Origin: Dactylosporangium sucinum
GTDB taxonomy: Bacteria; Actinomycetota; Actinomycetes; Mycobacteriales; Micromonosporaceae
Direction: 5' to 3'
Length of the DNA stretch: 64,000 nt
Assembly (NCBI RefSeq): GCF_014647515.1
Contig: NZ_BMPI01000005.1
Coordinates: forward strand, 124,001 to 188,000
Numbering within the stretch: the first letter of the stretch is position 1; every line of letters begins with the position of its first letter. Below the pieces are notes generated by a model, which did no database searches, was not told the DNA's origin, and saw nothing but the letters and a program-made list of their open reading frames with translations. Shown here piece by piece: positions 24,863 through 33,536 of the stretch. The position numbers and the translations under genes were made by a program.

Positions 24863-25396
24863 GATCGCCGTTTCGGCACGGCTGGCGCGGGCGGCCGGCC
24901 GGTCTGGGTCCGCGGGTCGGCTTCGCGGGGGCGGTGATCGCCGTTTCGGCACGGCCGGCCGGGCGGTGTGAGTCGGTGGGCCGGCTTCGCGCGGCGATCG
25001 TGCGGCACGCCCATGATCGTGGGAACAATTTGGCTGCCCCGGACAGCCAAATGCTTCCCTCGATCATGGCGGCAGCGCGGTGATCGGCGTTTCAGCCTGG
25101 GCAACGCAAGCCCGGCCGCAACGTTGGGCTCGCAGGCCGGGTGGTGATCGGCGTTTCGGCGTGGGCGGGGTAGGCGCGAGCTGTTGGGGCGCGGCCTGGC
25201 GCGGTGATCGGCGTTTCAGCCCAAGCAACGCAAGCCCGGCCGCAACGTTGGGCTCGCAGGCCGGGTGGTGATCGGGGTTTCGGCGTGGGCGGCGCAGGTG
25301 CGAGCCGGTTGGGGCGCGGGCTGGCTCCGTGATCGGCGTTTCGGCGCGGGCGGCGCAAGCGGCCCGGTGGGCTGGGGCCGTGGTTGGCGTTTCGGG
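24863..25396. repeat. Gene-free island of composite tandem repeats
   Basis: GATCGSCGTTTCRGC recurs at 24863, 24936, 25082, 25146, 25206, 25270 and 25331, with a decayed copy near 25382. Between 25080 and 25328 a unit of about 124 bp, containing two of these cores and GCAACGCAAGCCCGGCCGC, is repeated twice with few changes; a third partial unit follows. The stretch 24684-25400 holds no credible gene on either strand; weak open frames merely follow the repeats. Confidence 0.75.
25011..25069. repeat. 59-bp nested palindrome inside the repeat island
   Basis: CCATGATCG (25011-25019) pairs with CGATCATGG (25061-25069); GGGAA pairs with TTCCC; ATTTGGCTG (25028-25036) pairs with CAGCCAAAT (25044-25052); the loop is CCCCGGA. 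Only three positions per arm are unpaired. Distinct from the neighbouring GATCGSCGTTTC units. Confidence 0.8.
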
Positions 25397-25400
25397 GCCG

Positions 25401-26186
25401 CTAGAGCAGCGGGGCGTTGCAGGACGCCACCAGGGCGCGGCGGCAGGCCGTCATCAGCGGGCGTAAGGCGGCGTCGCGCTGCTGGACCTCGTAGCCGTTG
25501 ATGGCGCCGCCCGGGGCCGCGTGCTCCGCCAGGGCCAGGACGCGGTCCAGGATGTTCGCCCTCGCGTACAAGCGGCGGGCCCGCGGATCGTAGCCCGGCG
25601 GCAGGTCCGTCGCGCCGTCCGGCTTGCGGAGGGCCTCGATGGCGCCGGCCAGCTCGGGGCGCCACTGGGCGATGTCCAGCTTCGCCAGGATGCGGGTCGC
25701 CGTTGCCAGCTCCGCGGACAGTTCGGCCTCGGCCTCGGCCGTGGTCGGGTCGTCCGGGCGCGCCAGCGGCGCCTCCGGCAGGGCGAACACCTGCCAGCGC
25801 ACCGTCTCGAACTCGTCGCCCGAGCCCGAGGTGTGCAGCCGGACCTCCGGCACGAAGCCCAGGCCGCCCGCGATCACGCCCTCGCCGGCCAGCAGGGCGG
25901 CGCCCGTGAACGGGCCCGGGCCGGGCAGGCCGCGGGGGTCGCCGGGGGCCGGGAGCACCAACCGTACGTCGTCCGGGTGGAGCTTCGACAACGTCGGCAG
26001 CGCGTTGCCCAGCGACACGTCGGTCCACGTGCCGGGGACGTCGGAGACCATGTGCTCCTCGTCGCCGGAGATCTCGGCGGCGGCGTCGTCGCACGGCACG
26101 AGGCCGGCGCGCCACGCCCGGACCCATGCCACGAAACGCGCCGAGCGGCGCGCCTGCAGGGTCGCCGCGCGTGCTGCGGGGGACAT
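25401..26186 (-). CDS. Conserved-looking actinobacterial protein, unknown
   Basis: 261 aa, soluble, mostly alpha-helical by composition, no recognised domain. The first third is basic and Ala-rich (MSPAARAATLQARRSARFVA) and the middle holds a Gly/Pro-rich stretch (LPAPGDPRGLPGPGPFTG). ATG 26186 is 7 bases after TACCCT on the minus strand, indicating a leaderless start. Divergent from the DUF3097 gene. No function proposed. Confidence 0.65.
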   Translation of the reverse strand: MSPAARAATLQARRSARFVAWVRAWRAGLVPCDDAAAEISGDEEHMVSDVPGTWTDVSLGNALPTLSKLHPDDVRLVLPAPGDPRGLPGPGPFTGAALLAGEGVIAGGLGFVPEVRLHTSGSGDEFETVRWQVFALPEAPLARPDDPTTAEAEAELSAELATATRILAKLDIAQWRPELAGAIEALRKPDGATDLPPGYDPRARRLYARANILDRVLALAEHAAPGGAINGYEVQQRDAALRPLMTACRRALVASCNAPLL

Positions 26187-26193
26187 GGGAGCA

Positions 26194-26253
26194 AGGGTAC
26201 GTGCTGACGTGCCGGTATGTCTCGCAGCCGGACGGGCCGTCAGCCGATACGCT
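26194..26253. promoter_or_regulatory. Divergent -10 elements between unknown gene and DUF3097
   Basis: TACCCT on the minus strand (26194-26199) is 7 bases from the ATG at 26186. TACGCT on the plus strand (26248-26253) is 8 bases from the ATG at 26262. Confidence 0.4.
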
Positions 26254-26261
26254 TCCCGGAC

Positions 26262-27071
26262 ATGGACGTCCTGGCGAACAACGACTGGCGTCGCCGGCGG
26301 GCGATTCCCGAGGTCGACGCCGAGCTGGACCTCGTCGTGGAGGACGCGGAGTCCGGGTTCTGCGGGGCCGTGGTGGGGTTCGAGTTCGGCGCCGTGGTGC
26401 TCGAGGACCGGTTCGGCAAGCGGCGGAACTTCCCGCTGGAGCCGGCCGCGTTCCTGCTCGACGGCGAGCCGGTGACCTTGCGTAAACCGCGACAAACCGC
26501 GCCGAAGCAGCAGCGCACGACCACCGCCTCCGGGTCCGTCGCCGTCGCGGGTCACACCGCACGAGTGGCGCGGCGCAGCCGGATCTGGGTCGAGGGCATC
26601 CACGACGCCGCCCTGGTCGAGCGGATCTGGGGCGACGACCTGCGCGTCGAGGGCGTCGTGGTCGAGCCGCTCGACGGCATCGACGAGCTGAGCAGCAGCA
26701 TCCGCGCGTTCGGCCCGGGCCCCGTGGCGCGCCTCGGCGTGCTCGTCGACCACCTGGTGCCCGGGTCGAAGGAGAGCCGGATCGTCGCCTCGGTCCAGTC
26801 GCCGTACGTCCTGGTGACCGGGCACCCCTACGTCGACGTCTGGCAGGCGGTCCGGCCGTCCGCGGTCGGCATCCGCGCCTGGCCCGAGGTGCCGCGCGGC
26901 CGTCCCTGGAAGGAGGGCGTCTGCGCGGCCCTCGGCGTCGCCGACCCGGCCGACATGTGGCGCCGGATCCTCGCCGGCGTCTCCAGCTTCCGCGACGTCG
27001 AGACCCCGCTCATCGGCGCGATGGAGCGGCTGATCGACTTCGTGACCGAGCCCGACGACGAGGACGTCTAG
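26262..27071 (+). CDS. DUF3097 protein
   Basis: 269 aa actinobacterial conserved protein. The family core RIWVEGIHDAALVERIWGDD (near residues 107-126) is clearly present, resembling a Toprim-like strand with conserved Glu and Asp. The N-terminal third (PEVDAELDLVVEDAESGF) also fits the family. The start could be 15 codons upstream at 26217, but TACGCT 8 bases before 26262 favours the shorter, leaderless form. Convergent with, and overlapping by 4 bp, the serine hydrolase gene. Function unknown; a nucleic-acid role is only suggested by the Toprim resemblance. Confidence 0.85.
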   Translation: MDVLANNDWRRRRAIPEVDAELDLVVEDAESGFCGAVVGFEFGAVVLEDRFGKRRNFPLEPAAFLLDGEPVTLRKPRQTAPKQQRTTTASGSVAVAGHTARVARRSRIWVEGIHDAALVERIWGDDLRVEGVVVEPLDGIDELSSSIRAFGPGPVARLGVLVDHLVPGSKESRIVASVQSPYVLVTGHPYVDVWQAVRPSAVGIRAWPEVPRGRPWKEGVCAALGVADPADMWRRILAGVSSFRDVETPLIGAMERLIDFVTEPDDEDV

Positions 27072-28390
27072 ACCGCGGGCCACGGATCCCGGGTGAACGC
27101 GGACGTCGCGATGTCCAGCCCGGCGACGTCACCCGACGCGGACCGGATCACCTGCAGGAACTCGCCGTCGTTGTCGCCCGACCGGCCCCGCCACCGGTCG
27201 GCGACCGGCCCGTCCGGCACGAACCGCCACGGCGTCCGCCCGGTCGTCAGCGGCGTCACCACCAGTTCGCCGTCCGACCACCCGATCTCGTGCTCCTGCC
27301 CCATCCACCACCAGCGGCCGGTGAGCGGCTCGACCGACGGCGGGGGCGGCGTGCCCGGCCGCCACGGGGCGACCCGCGCCGGCTCCCGGTCGAGGACGGC
27401 GTCGAGCAGGTCGAGCCCGAAGGCGCTGAGCCCGCCGCCGTGCCCGCCGTAGTGCATGGTGTACGCGTTGGCGAACGCCACGACACCCGTCTGCGACGGC
27501 CGGTGGACGGCGAGCAGGGCCACGTAGCCCGGCATCGAGCCGCTGTGCCCCACGAACACCCGCTCACCGCGGCGCCACAGCTGCAGGCCCAGCCCGTGCC
27601 CCGCGCGCCACCCGTCGAGATCGCTGATCACGACCGGGGCACACATCTCGGCGACCGTTGCTTCCGGCAGTACCGCCGGATCCGGATCCGCCAGGAACCC
27701 GGCCCACCGCGCCAGGTCCGCCACCGTGGACCACAGCTGCCCCGCGGGCGCCATGGCCCCGGCGTCCAGCCGCGGCTCCTCCCGCATGCTGTCGAGCCAG
27801 GGATGCATGACGTACCCCCGGGCGAAGGGCTCGGCCGGCCCGTACGTCGTCCGCTGCAGCTGGAGCGGCCCCAGGATCCGCTTCGTGAGCATCGACCGCC
27901 AGTCCTCGCCGCCGAGGCGGCTGACCACCGCGCCGAGCAGCCCGTAGGCGAGGTTGGAGTAGTGGTATCCGTGCAGCGGGGGGTACGACACCTTGTCCGC
28001 GGTGAGCGTGGACAGGAAGGTGTCGACGTCCATCCCGGCGCTGCGCTCCCACCAGTCCCCGTCGGGCTCGCGCTGGACGCCCCCGGCGTGACCGAGCAGT
28101 TGACGCAGCGTGACCGCGCCGACGGGGGTGCCGGGGAGGTGGCGGTACAGCAGGTCGTCGAGCGCCAGCTTGCCCTCGTCCCGCAGCGCGAGCACGAGCG
28201 AGGCGGTCATCGTCTTGGTGATCGACCCGATGCGGAACTGCAGGTCGGGAGCGTAGTCGCCGGCCGCGGCGACGTGCGCGAGGGCGCCGGCGCGCACCAC
28301 GCCGGCCACGAGGGTCGGCACGCGGCCCCCGGCATGGGCGCCGGAGACGAGCTCCTCGACGCGCGAGACGGTTTCGGGGAGGAGGGGCAC
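27068..28390 (-). CDS. Serine hydrolase, class C beta-lactamase fold
   Basis: 440 aa. The catalytic triad elements are S56-I-T-K59, Y144-S-N146 and the HSG of VGHSGSMPG, the order of penicillin-binding-protein-like serine hydrolases. A C-terminal domain rich in Trp (LTGRWWWMGQEHEIGW) resembles the extra beta domain seen in such esterases. No signal peptide, so probably cytosolic. A second member of the family is at 53210-54658. Substrate unknown. Confidence 0.85.
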   Translation of the reverse strand: MPLLPETVSRVEELVSGAHAGGRVPTLVAGVVRAGALAHVAAAGDYAPDLQFRIGSITKTMTASLVLALRDEGKLALDDLLYRHLPGTPVGAVTLRQLLGHAGGVQREPDGDWWERSAGMDVDTFLSTLTADKVSYPPLHGYHYSNLAYGLLGAVVSRLGGEDWRSMLTKRILGPLQLQRTTYGPAEPFARGYVMHPWLDSMREEPRLDAGAMAPAGQLWSTVADLARWAGFLADPDPAVLPEATVAEMCAPVVISDLDGWRAGHGLGLQLWRRGERVFVGHSGSMPGYVALLAVHRPSQTGVVAFANAYTMHYGGHGGGLSAFGLDLLDAVLDREPARVAPWRPGTPPPPSVEPLTGRWWWMGQEHEIGWSDGELVVTPLTTGRTPWRFVPDGPVADRWRGRSGDNDGEFLQVIRSASGDVAGLDIATSAFTRDPWPAV

Positions 28391-28527
28391 GGGGGTCGCC
28401 TTCTTTCGGATTGCTTCACTCGGTCAAACGGCCAGGAGGCGGGGTGGGAGGTGGGCCGAGGCAACGATTCCGCAAGAGGAGTGATCGGAGTACGGCAGAG
28501 CGTGCATCGGCGTGACACGATCGAAGC

Positions 28528-28962
28528 GTGGATGTCTGGCTGATCGTCTGGGTGATCGTCGGCGTCGCCTTCGTCGCGGCGGAGGTTTTCACGACCACGT
28601 TCATATTGCTCATGTTCGGCATCGGCGCGTTCGCCGCGGCGGGAGCGGCTGCTCTCGGGGCGAACGAGGCGGTGCAGGCGATCGTCTTCGCCGTGGTGAG
28701 CGCGCTGTCGTTCGTGGCCGTGCGGCCCACGCTGCGCCGCTACATGCGTCGCGACCTGCGAGACACGGCTATGGGCGTCGAGGCCATCGAGGGCTCCATG
28801 GCGCTCGTCATGGAAGACGTCGACAACGACGGCGGCATGATCAAGATCGACGGGGAGCTCTGGCGGGCCCGCCCTTACGACGTCACGCAGACGTTCGCCA
28901 AGGGGGACCGGGTCCGGGTGATCGAGATCAAGGGTGCTACCGCAATGGTGTGGAAGGACTGA
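28528..28962 (+). CDS. NfeD-family membrane protein
   Basis: 144 aa. Two or three transmembrane helices in the first 70 residues are followed by a small OB-fold-like domain (VEDVDNDGGMIKIDGELWRA, about residues 91-113) typical of NfeD1b proteins. NfeD partners with SPFH proteins in membrane microdomains, and the next gene encodes one after a 6-bp gap. The GTG start at 28528 directly precedes the first helix. Confidence 0.9.
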   Translation: MDVWLIVWVIVGVAFVAAEVFTTTFILLMFGIGAFAAAGAAALGANEAVQAIVFAVVSALSFVAVRPTLRRYMRRDLRDTAMGVEAIEGSMALVMEDVDNDGGMIKIDGELWRARPYDVTQTFAKGDRVRVIEIKGATAMVWKD

Positions 28963-28968
28963 GGCGAA

Positions 28969-30030
28969 GTGGATCCAAGCACGTTCACGGCGATCGTCGT
29001 CATCGTGGTGGCGCTGGTCGCGCTCATCACGATCGTCAAGTCGGTGAAGGTCGTCCCGCAGCAGGTCGAGTACGTCGTGGAGCGGCTCGGGAAGTACAGC
29101 CGCACCCTCACGCCGGGCTTGAACATCCTGGTGCCGTTCATCGACTCGGTCCGCAACAAGGTCGACAAGCGGGAGGCGGTGGTGAACTTCCCGCCCCAGC
29201 CGGTCATCACCTCCGACAACCTCGTCGTCTCGATCGACACGGTGCTGTACTTCAAGGTCGTCGACTCGGTCCGCGCGACGTACGAGATCTTCTCCTACCT
29301 GCAGGCGATCGAACAGCTGACCGTCACCACGCTGCGTAACGTGATCGGCTCGCTCGACCTGGAGAAGGCGCTCACCAGCCGCGACGAGATCAACCGCCAC
29401 CTCTCGGGCGTGCTCGACGAGACGACCGGCCGCTGGGGCATCAAGGTCACCCGCGTCGAGATCAAGGCGATCGAGCCGCCGCCGAGCATCCGCGACTCGA
29501 TGGAGAAGCAGATGCGCGCCGAGCGGGACCGCCGCGCCGCGATCCTGCACGCGGAGGGCCTCAAGCAGTCGCAGATCCTCACCGCCGAGGGCGAGAAGCA
29601 GGCCGCCGTCCTGCGCGCCGAGGGCGAGCGGCAGTCCCGCATCCTGACCGCCGAGGGGCAGGCCAAGGCGATCCGCACGGTCGTCGACTCGATCCACCTG
29701 GCCAACCCCGACTCGAAGGTGATGGCGTACCAGTACCTGCAGTCGCTGCCGCAGATCGCCGCCGGCCAGTCCAACAAGCTGTGGATCCTCCCGGTCGAGC
29801 TGACCAAGGCCCTGGAGGGCATCGGCGGCGCGCTCGGCGGCATGGCCACCATGTCGAACGAGGAGCGCACCAGGCACGTCGAGGAGGCCCACGTCGAGGA
29901 GGAGGAGTCGGCCGAGGTGCTGGAGGCCCGCCAGGCCGCCGAGGACGCCGCCGCGGCCGCCAACGCCGAGGCCCAGGCAGCGGCGGCCCAGGTCTCGGGC
30001 ACCCCAACCCGCGAGCTCACCAACGGCTGA
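28969..30030 (+). CDS. SPFH/Band 7 (stomatin-like) membrane protein
   Basis: 353 aa. An N-terminal membrane anchor (about residues 5-22) is followed by the Band 7 domain (QQVEYVVERLGKY through the stomatin motif LRNVIGSLDLEKAL) and a long helical region built of near-repeats of ILTAEGEKQAAVLRAEGE. The Ala/Glu-rich C-terminus is flexible. With NfeD it forms a two-gene operon acting on membrane organisation or protease control. A 26-bp-arm palindrome starts 13 bases after the stop. Confidence 0.92.
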   Translation: MDPSTFTAIVVIVVALVALITIVKSVKVVPQQVEYVVERLGKYSRTLTPGLNILVPFIDSVRNKVDKREAVVNFPPQPVITSDNLVVSIDTVLYFKVVDSVRATYEIFSYLQAIEQLTVTTLRNVIGSLDLEKALTSRDEINRHLSGVLDETTGRWGIKVTRVEIKAIEPPPSIRDSMEKQMRAERDRRAAILHAEGLKQSQILTAEGEKQAAVLRAEGERQSRILTAEGQAKAIRTVVDSIHLANPDSKVMAYQYLQSLPQIAAGQSNKLWILPVELTKALEGIGGALGGMATMSNEERTRHVEEAHVEEEESAEVLEARQAAEDAAAAANAEAQAAAAQVSGTPTRELTNG

Positions 30031-30042
30031 GCCCCCACCCTT

Positions 30043-30124
30043 CTCGTCGATCTTGCACTTGTGGTGCCTGACAAACCCGGACGAACGCGGCGCGTCCGGG
30101 CACCACGACTGCAAGATCGACGAG
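30043..30124. repeat. Palindromic element P1, copy A
   Basis: Left arm 30043-30068 and right arm 30099-30124 (26 bp each, two mismatches) flank a 30-nt loop. The arm contains CGTCGATCTTGCA and GTGGTGCC. The loop reads in the opposite orientation to copies B and C: TGACAAACCCGG here versus its complement there. It lies between the SPFH and RNA methyltransferase genes, 13 bases after a stop codon. Could act as a terminator or mRNA 3' stabiliser. Confidence 0.85.
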
Positions 30125-30170
30125 GAGGGGGTGTGCGGCGGGCGAGGACACGGGGCGGCAGAATGCCGAG

Positions 30171-30980
30171 GTGCCTGTCGTACCGATCACCGACCCGTCC
30201 GACGAGCGGATCGCGGACTACCGCGCGCTGACCGACGTCGAGCTGCGCACCCGCTGGGAGCCGCCGAACGGGCTGTTCATCGCCGAGGGCGAACTGGTCG
30301 TGCGGCGGGCGGTGCGGGCCGGGTACCGGCTGCGGTCGCTGCTCATGGACGAGAAGCGGATCGGCCAGGTGGCCGACCTGCTGGCTGCCGACGCCCCGCT
30401 GTACGCCGGCGACCAGGCCGTCCTCGAGGCCATCACCGGGTTCCACGTGCACCGCGGGGTGCTGGCCAGCTTCCACCGCCGCCCACTGCCGACCGTCGCC
30501 GAGGTGATGAGCAACGCGCGCCGCCTCGCGGTGCTGGAGGGCATGAACTCGCACACCAACCTGGGCGCGGTGTTCCGCAGCGTGGCGGCCCTGGGCGTCG
30601 ACGGCGTGCTGCTCTCGCCGACGTGCGCGGATCCGCTGTACCGCCGGAGCGTCCGCGTCAGCATGGGCGAGGTGTTCGCCATCCCGTATGCGCGGTTGGA
30701 GCCGTGGCCGTCCGCCCTCGACACCGTCCGTGACGCCGGCTTCACCGTGCTGGCCATGACGCCCGCGCCCGACGCGGTGCCCCTGCAGGGCCTGACGCCG
30801 GAACAACGACGCCGGCCGGCGCTCCTGCTCGGCGCCGAGGGCCCCGGCCTGACCCGCGAGGCGTTCGCGGCGAGCGACCTGCGCGTGGTCATCCCGATGC
30901 GCCGCGGCGTCGACTCGCTCAACGTCGCCACCGCCGCCGCCGTGGCGTTCTGGGAGCTCTCGCGCGAAGATTCGCATTAG
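30171..30980 (+). CDS. TrmH/SpoU-family RNA 2'-O-methyltransferase
   Basis: 269 aa. An N-terminal substrate-binding domain (EGELVVRRAVRAGYRLRSLL) is followed by the SPOUT knot: NSHTNLGAVFRSVAALGVDG, then LLLGAEGPGLT and IPMRRGVDSLNVATAAAVAF (split around residues 222-261). These are the three SpoU motifs with the catalytic Asn/Arg and SAM-binding loops. Target (23S rRNA or tRNA) cannot be told. GTG 30171; its stop shares one base with the next gene's GTG. Confidence 0.9.
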   Translation: MPVVPITDPSDERIADYRALTDVELRTRWEPPNGLFIAEGELVVRRAVRAGYRLRSLLMDEKRIGQVADLLAADAPLYAGDQAVLEAITGFHVHRGVLASFHRRPLPTVAEVMSNARRLAVLEGMNSHTNLGAVFRSVAALGVDGVLLSPTCADPLYRRSVRVSMGEVFAIPYARLEPWPSALDTVRDAGFTVLAMTPAPDAVPLQGLTPEQRRRPALLLGAEGPGLTREAFAASDLRVVIPMRRGVDSLNVATAAAVAFWELSREDSH

Positions 30981-32521
30981 TGTTTCCGACGGTCCGCGAG
31001 GTGCTTGCCCTCGACCCGGTGCGCAACGGTGCGCCGCGGGTCGTGGCGGGCGAACGCGGCCTCGACCAGGTGGTCCGCTGGGTGCACAGCTCCGAGGTGC
31101 CCGACATCGCGACCCTGCTGCGCGGTGGTGAGCTGGTGCTGAGCACCGGGATCGGCCTTCCGCCCGAGGACGCCGGACTGCGGCGGTTCATCACCGACCT
31201 GGCCGAGGTCGGGGCCTGCGGACTCGCGGTGGAGATGGGCCGGCGGTATTCCGGGCGCCTCCCCACCGTCATGGTGCGCACGGCCGACGAGCTCGGGTTC
31301 CCGCTGGTCGAGCTGCACCGCGGCACCCCGTTCGTGCTCATCACCGAGGCCGTCCACTCGATGATCATCGACGCGCAGCTGGCCGAGCTGCGCGCCACCG
31401 AGGAGATCCACCAGCGCTTCACCGACCTCTCCGTCGAGGGCGCCGGCGCCGCCGAGGTGGTCGCCCAGGCCGCGGCCCTGGCCGGCGCGCCCGTCGTGCT
31501 GGAGAACCTGTCGCGGCAGGTGCTCGCGTACGACGCCGCGGGCGGCTCGGCGGAGCTGCTGCTCGCCAACTGGGAGGACCACTCGCGGCGGGTCCGGCCG
31601 GCCGGGCGGACCGGCCACGACCCCGAGTCCGGCTGGCTGGTGACCGCGGTCGGGGCGCGGGGCCAGGACTGGGGCCGGCTGCTCATGCGCCTGCCGTCGG
31701 CCGAGGCGCGGCACGTGATCCTCATCGAGCGGGCCGCCTCGACCCTCGCCCTCGGGCGGCTGATCCGCGGCGACGAGGAGGCGCAGACCCACCGGACCCT
31801 GCTCGCCGCGCTGCTCGGCCACACCACGCCCGTCGACGAGGTCGTGCTGCGGGCGCGCGCACTCGGGGTACACCTGGATCGACGGCATCTCGTCGGCGTC
31901 GTGATCCGGCCGTCGCTGGCCACGGAGGCCGCGCAGGCGCTGCGCGAGACGGGGCTCAAGGGCCTTGTCGGTGCTCTGGACGAGTCGAGTGCGGGTGTAC
32001 TGCTGGCGCTGCGCACCCCCGACGAGGAGTCCTCGGCCCTGGCGCGGTTCGCCGGGCGACTGCGGGCATTGGCCGGCGACGATGTCGTCGTCGCGGTCGG
32101 CTCGGGCGTGGCGACGCCCCGCGAGGCCCGCCGCTCGCTGGTGGAGGCCGGCCAGGTGGCCTCGGCCGTCCGCGGCGGCCGGTTCGAGGGCGTGGTGCGG
32201 GTGACCGACATCGGGCTGTTCGGCCTGTTGTACCTCCTGCGCGACGAGCCGCGGCTGCAGACCTTCGTCGAGCGGGAGCTGGGGACGCTGCTCGCGTACG
32301 ACGCGCGGAACCCACGGGAGCAGCTGCTGGGCGTGCTGCGCGTGTACCTGGAGTGCGGCCGCAACAAGTCGGCGGCGGCCGAGCACAGCCACCTCTCACG
32401 GCCGGCGTTCTACGAGCGGCTCGCGCGCATCCGGAAGATCATCGGCGCCGACCTGGACGACGTGTCGGTGTGCCTGTCGCTGCACGTGGCGCTGCTGGCG
32501 TTGGACGCGCTGCGCTCGTAG
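30980..32521 (+). CDS. PucR-family transcriptional regulator
   Basis: 513 aa. The N-terminal PucR domain (about residues 1-125; VREVLALDPVRNGAPRVV) and the C-terminal HTH_30 domain (CGRNKSAAAEHSHLSRPAFYERLARI, split) match regulators of purine, amino-acid and GABA catabolism. The start GTG 30980 shares a base with the upstream stop, so translation is coupled. A class III aminotransferase gene 1.6 kb downstream is a plausible target; a secreted-protein gene lies between on the other strand. Confidence 0.9.
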   Translation: MFPTVREVLALDPVRNGAPRVVAGERGLDQVVRWVHSSEVPDIATLLRGGELVLSTGIGLPPEDAGLRRFITDLAEVGACGLAVEMGRRYSGRLPTVMVRTADELGFPLVELHRGTPFVLITEAVHSMIIDAQLAELRATEEIHQRFTDLSVEGAGAAEVVAQAAALAGAPVVLENLSRQVLAYDAAGGSAELLLANWEDHSRRVRPAGRTGHDPESGWLVTAVGARGQDWGRLLMRLPSAEARHVILIERAASTLALGRLIRGDEEAQTHRTLLAALLGHTTPVDEVVLRARALGVHLDRRHLVGVVIRPSLATEAAQALRETGLKGLVGALDESSAGVLLALRTPDEESSALARFAGRLRALAGDDVVVAVGSGVATPREARRSLVEAGQVASAVRGGRFEGVVRVTDIGLFGLLYLLRDEPRLQTFVERELGTLLAYDARNPREQLLGVLRVYLECGRNKSAAAEHSHLSRPAFYERLARIRKIIGADLDDVSVCLSLHVALLALDALRS

Positions 32522-32531
32522 GTCCCGCCGG

Positions 32532-33536
32532 CTACTGCATCGACAGATGCACGTGGTTGTAGTGGTCGCCGGCCGGTGTGCCGTCGCCGCCGTACGACTT
32601 CCAGCCGCTGCTCGGTTGCCAGATGCGTTTGTACCAGATCACGTACTTGACGCCGAGGTTCTTGGCGTTGGCCACGCACCAGGCGGCGAGGTTGTCGCCG
32701 TACGTCTTGTCGGCTCCGGTAGCCCTGGCATTGACGAAGGTCGATGCATTTGCGGAGAAGTCGCACGCCTTGCCGAGCGGGTGGTCGCCTCCGCCGCCGC
32801 TGCGGAAGCAGCTGGTGTAGTGCGTGTAGCCGGCCAGTCGCGCCTCGTTGTACGCATTCCTCATGCGGGGCGAGATGCAGCCGCTCGTCGTCGGGTCGTC
32901 GAGGCTGCACGACTCCTTCGGGAACGACCCGTCGGGGTTGCGCGCCACCGGCTTGGTGGTCACCTTGCCACCGGTCGGCGCCCCGCCGGTGTCCCCGCCG
33001 CCCCCGGCCTTGCGCAGCGCATCCTCGGCGGCCTTCTTGTTGGCCTCCATGATCTTCAACTGCGCCTGCTGGTTGGCGATGGCGTCGTTGAGGTCCTTCT
33101 GCTGCTGCTCCAGCTTCTTGCGGGTCTCGTTGACCTCGCGGAGCGCCTTGTCGTCGCGGGCCAGCATGTACTCGACGGTCACCAGGTCGTGCAGCATGCT
33201 GTCGGCGTCGTCGGCCCCGAGCATCACATTGGCCAGGCTGACCCGCCGCCCCCGGTACGCGGCGTTGGCCACGGTGCCGGCGGTGGCTTCGAGCTCGGTG
33301 AGCCGCTGCTGGGTCTTGGCGAGCTCGCCGGTGAGGACCGTCTGGTCGGCGACGGACTTGTCGAGCCGGCCTTTGGCGTCGTTGTACTCACCGAGGGCCT
33401 TGTCGAGCGCCTGCCGCACGGTGAGATTCTGCCCGCCGTCCTCGCCCGGCTCGGCTGCAGCGGGGTTGGCAAACCCGACCACCATGACAACCACGGCGGC
33501 GAGCAACGTCAGGACACGGTTCGGTGCCGTCAACAT
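32532..33536 (-). CDS. Secreted coiled-coil protein with VanY/ARB_07466-like C-terminus
   Basis: 334 aa. A Sec signal peptide covers residues 1-28 (hydrophobic LLAAVVVMVVGF, then ANPAAAEP). Residues about 40-175 are heptad-rich coiled coil, a Gly/Thr linker follows, and the C-terminal 120 residues hold SCFRSGGGGDHPLGKACDF and GDHYNHVHLS, the histidine/aspartate pattern of DD-carboxypeptidase-like domains. Likely acts in the cell wall; whether it is catalytic is unsure. TATGCT on the minus strand (33545-33550), 8 bases from the ATG, suggests a leaderless start. Convergent with the PucR gene. Confidence 0.8.
   Translation of the reverse strand: MLTAPNRVLTLLAAVVVMVVGFANPAAAEPGEDGGQNLTVRQALDKALGEYNDAKGRLDKSVADQTVLTGELAKTQQRLTELEATAGTVANAAYRGRRVSLANVMLGADDADSMLHDLVTVEYMLARDDKALREVNETRKKLEQQQKDLNDAIANQQAQLKIMEANKKAAEDALRKAGGGGDTGGAPTGGKVTTKPVARNPDGSFPKESCSLDDPTTSGCISPRMRNAYNEARLAGYTHYTSCFRSGGGGDHPLGKACDFSANASTFVNARATGADKTYGDNLAAWCVANAKNLGVKYVIWYKRIWQPSSGWKSYGGDGTPAGDHYNHVHLSMQ

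Noticed and set aside
24863-25396. CRISPR array in the repeat island
   Set aside because: Repeat spacing varies (51 to 146 bp), the intervals are themselves repeated, and no cas gene is near.
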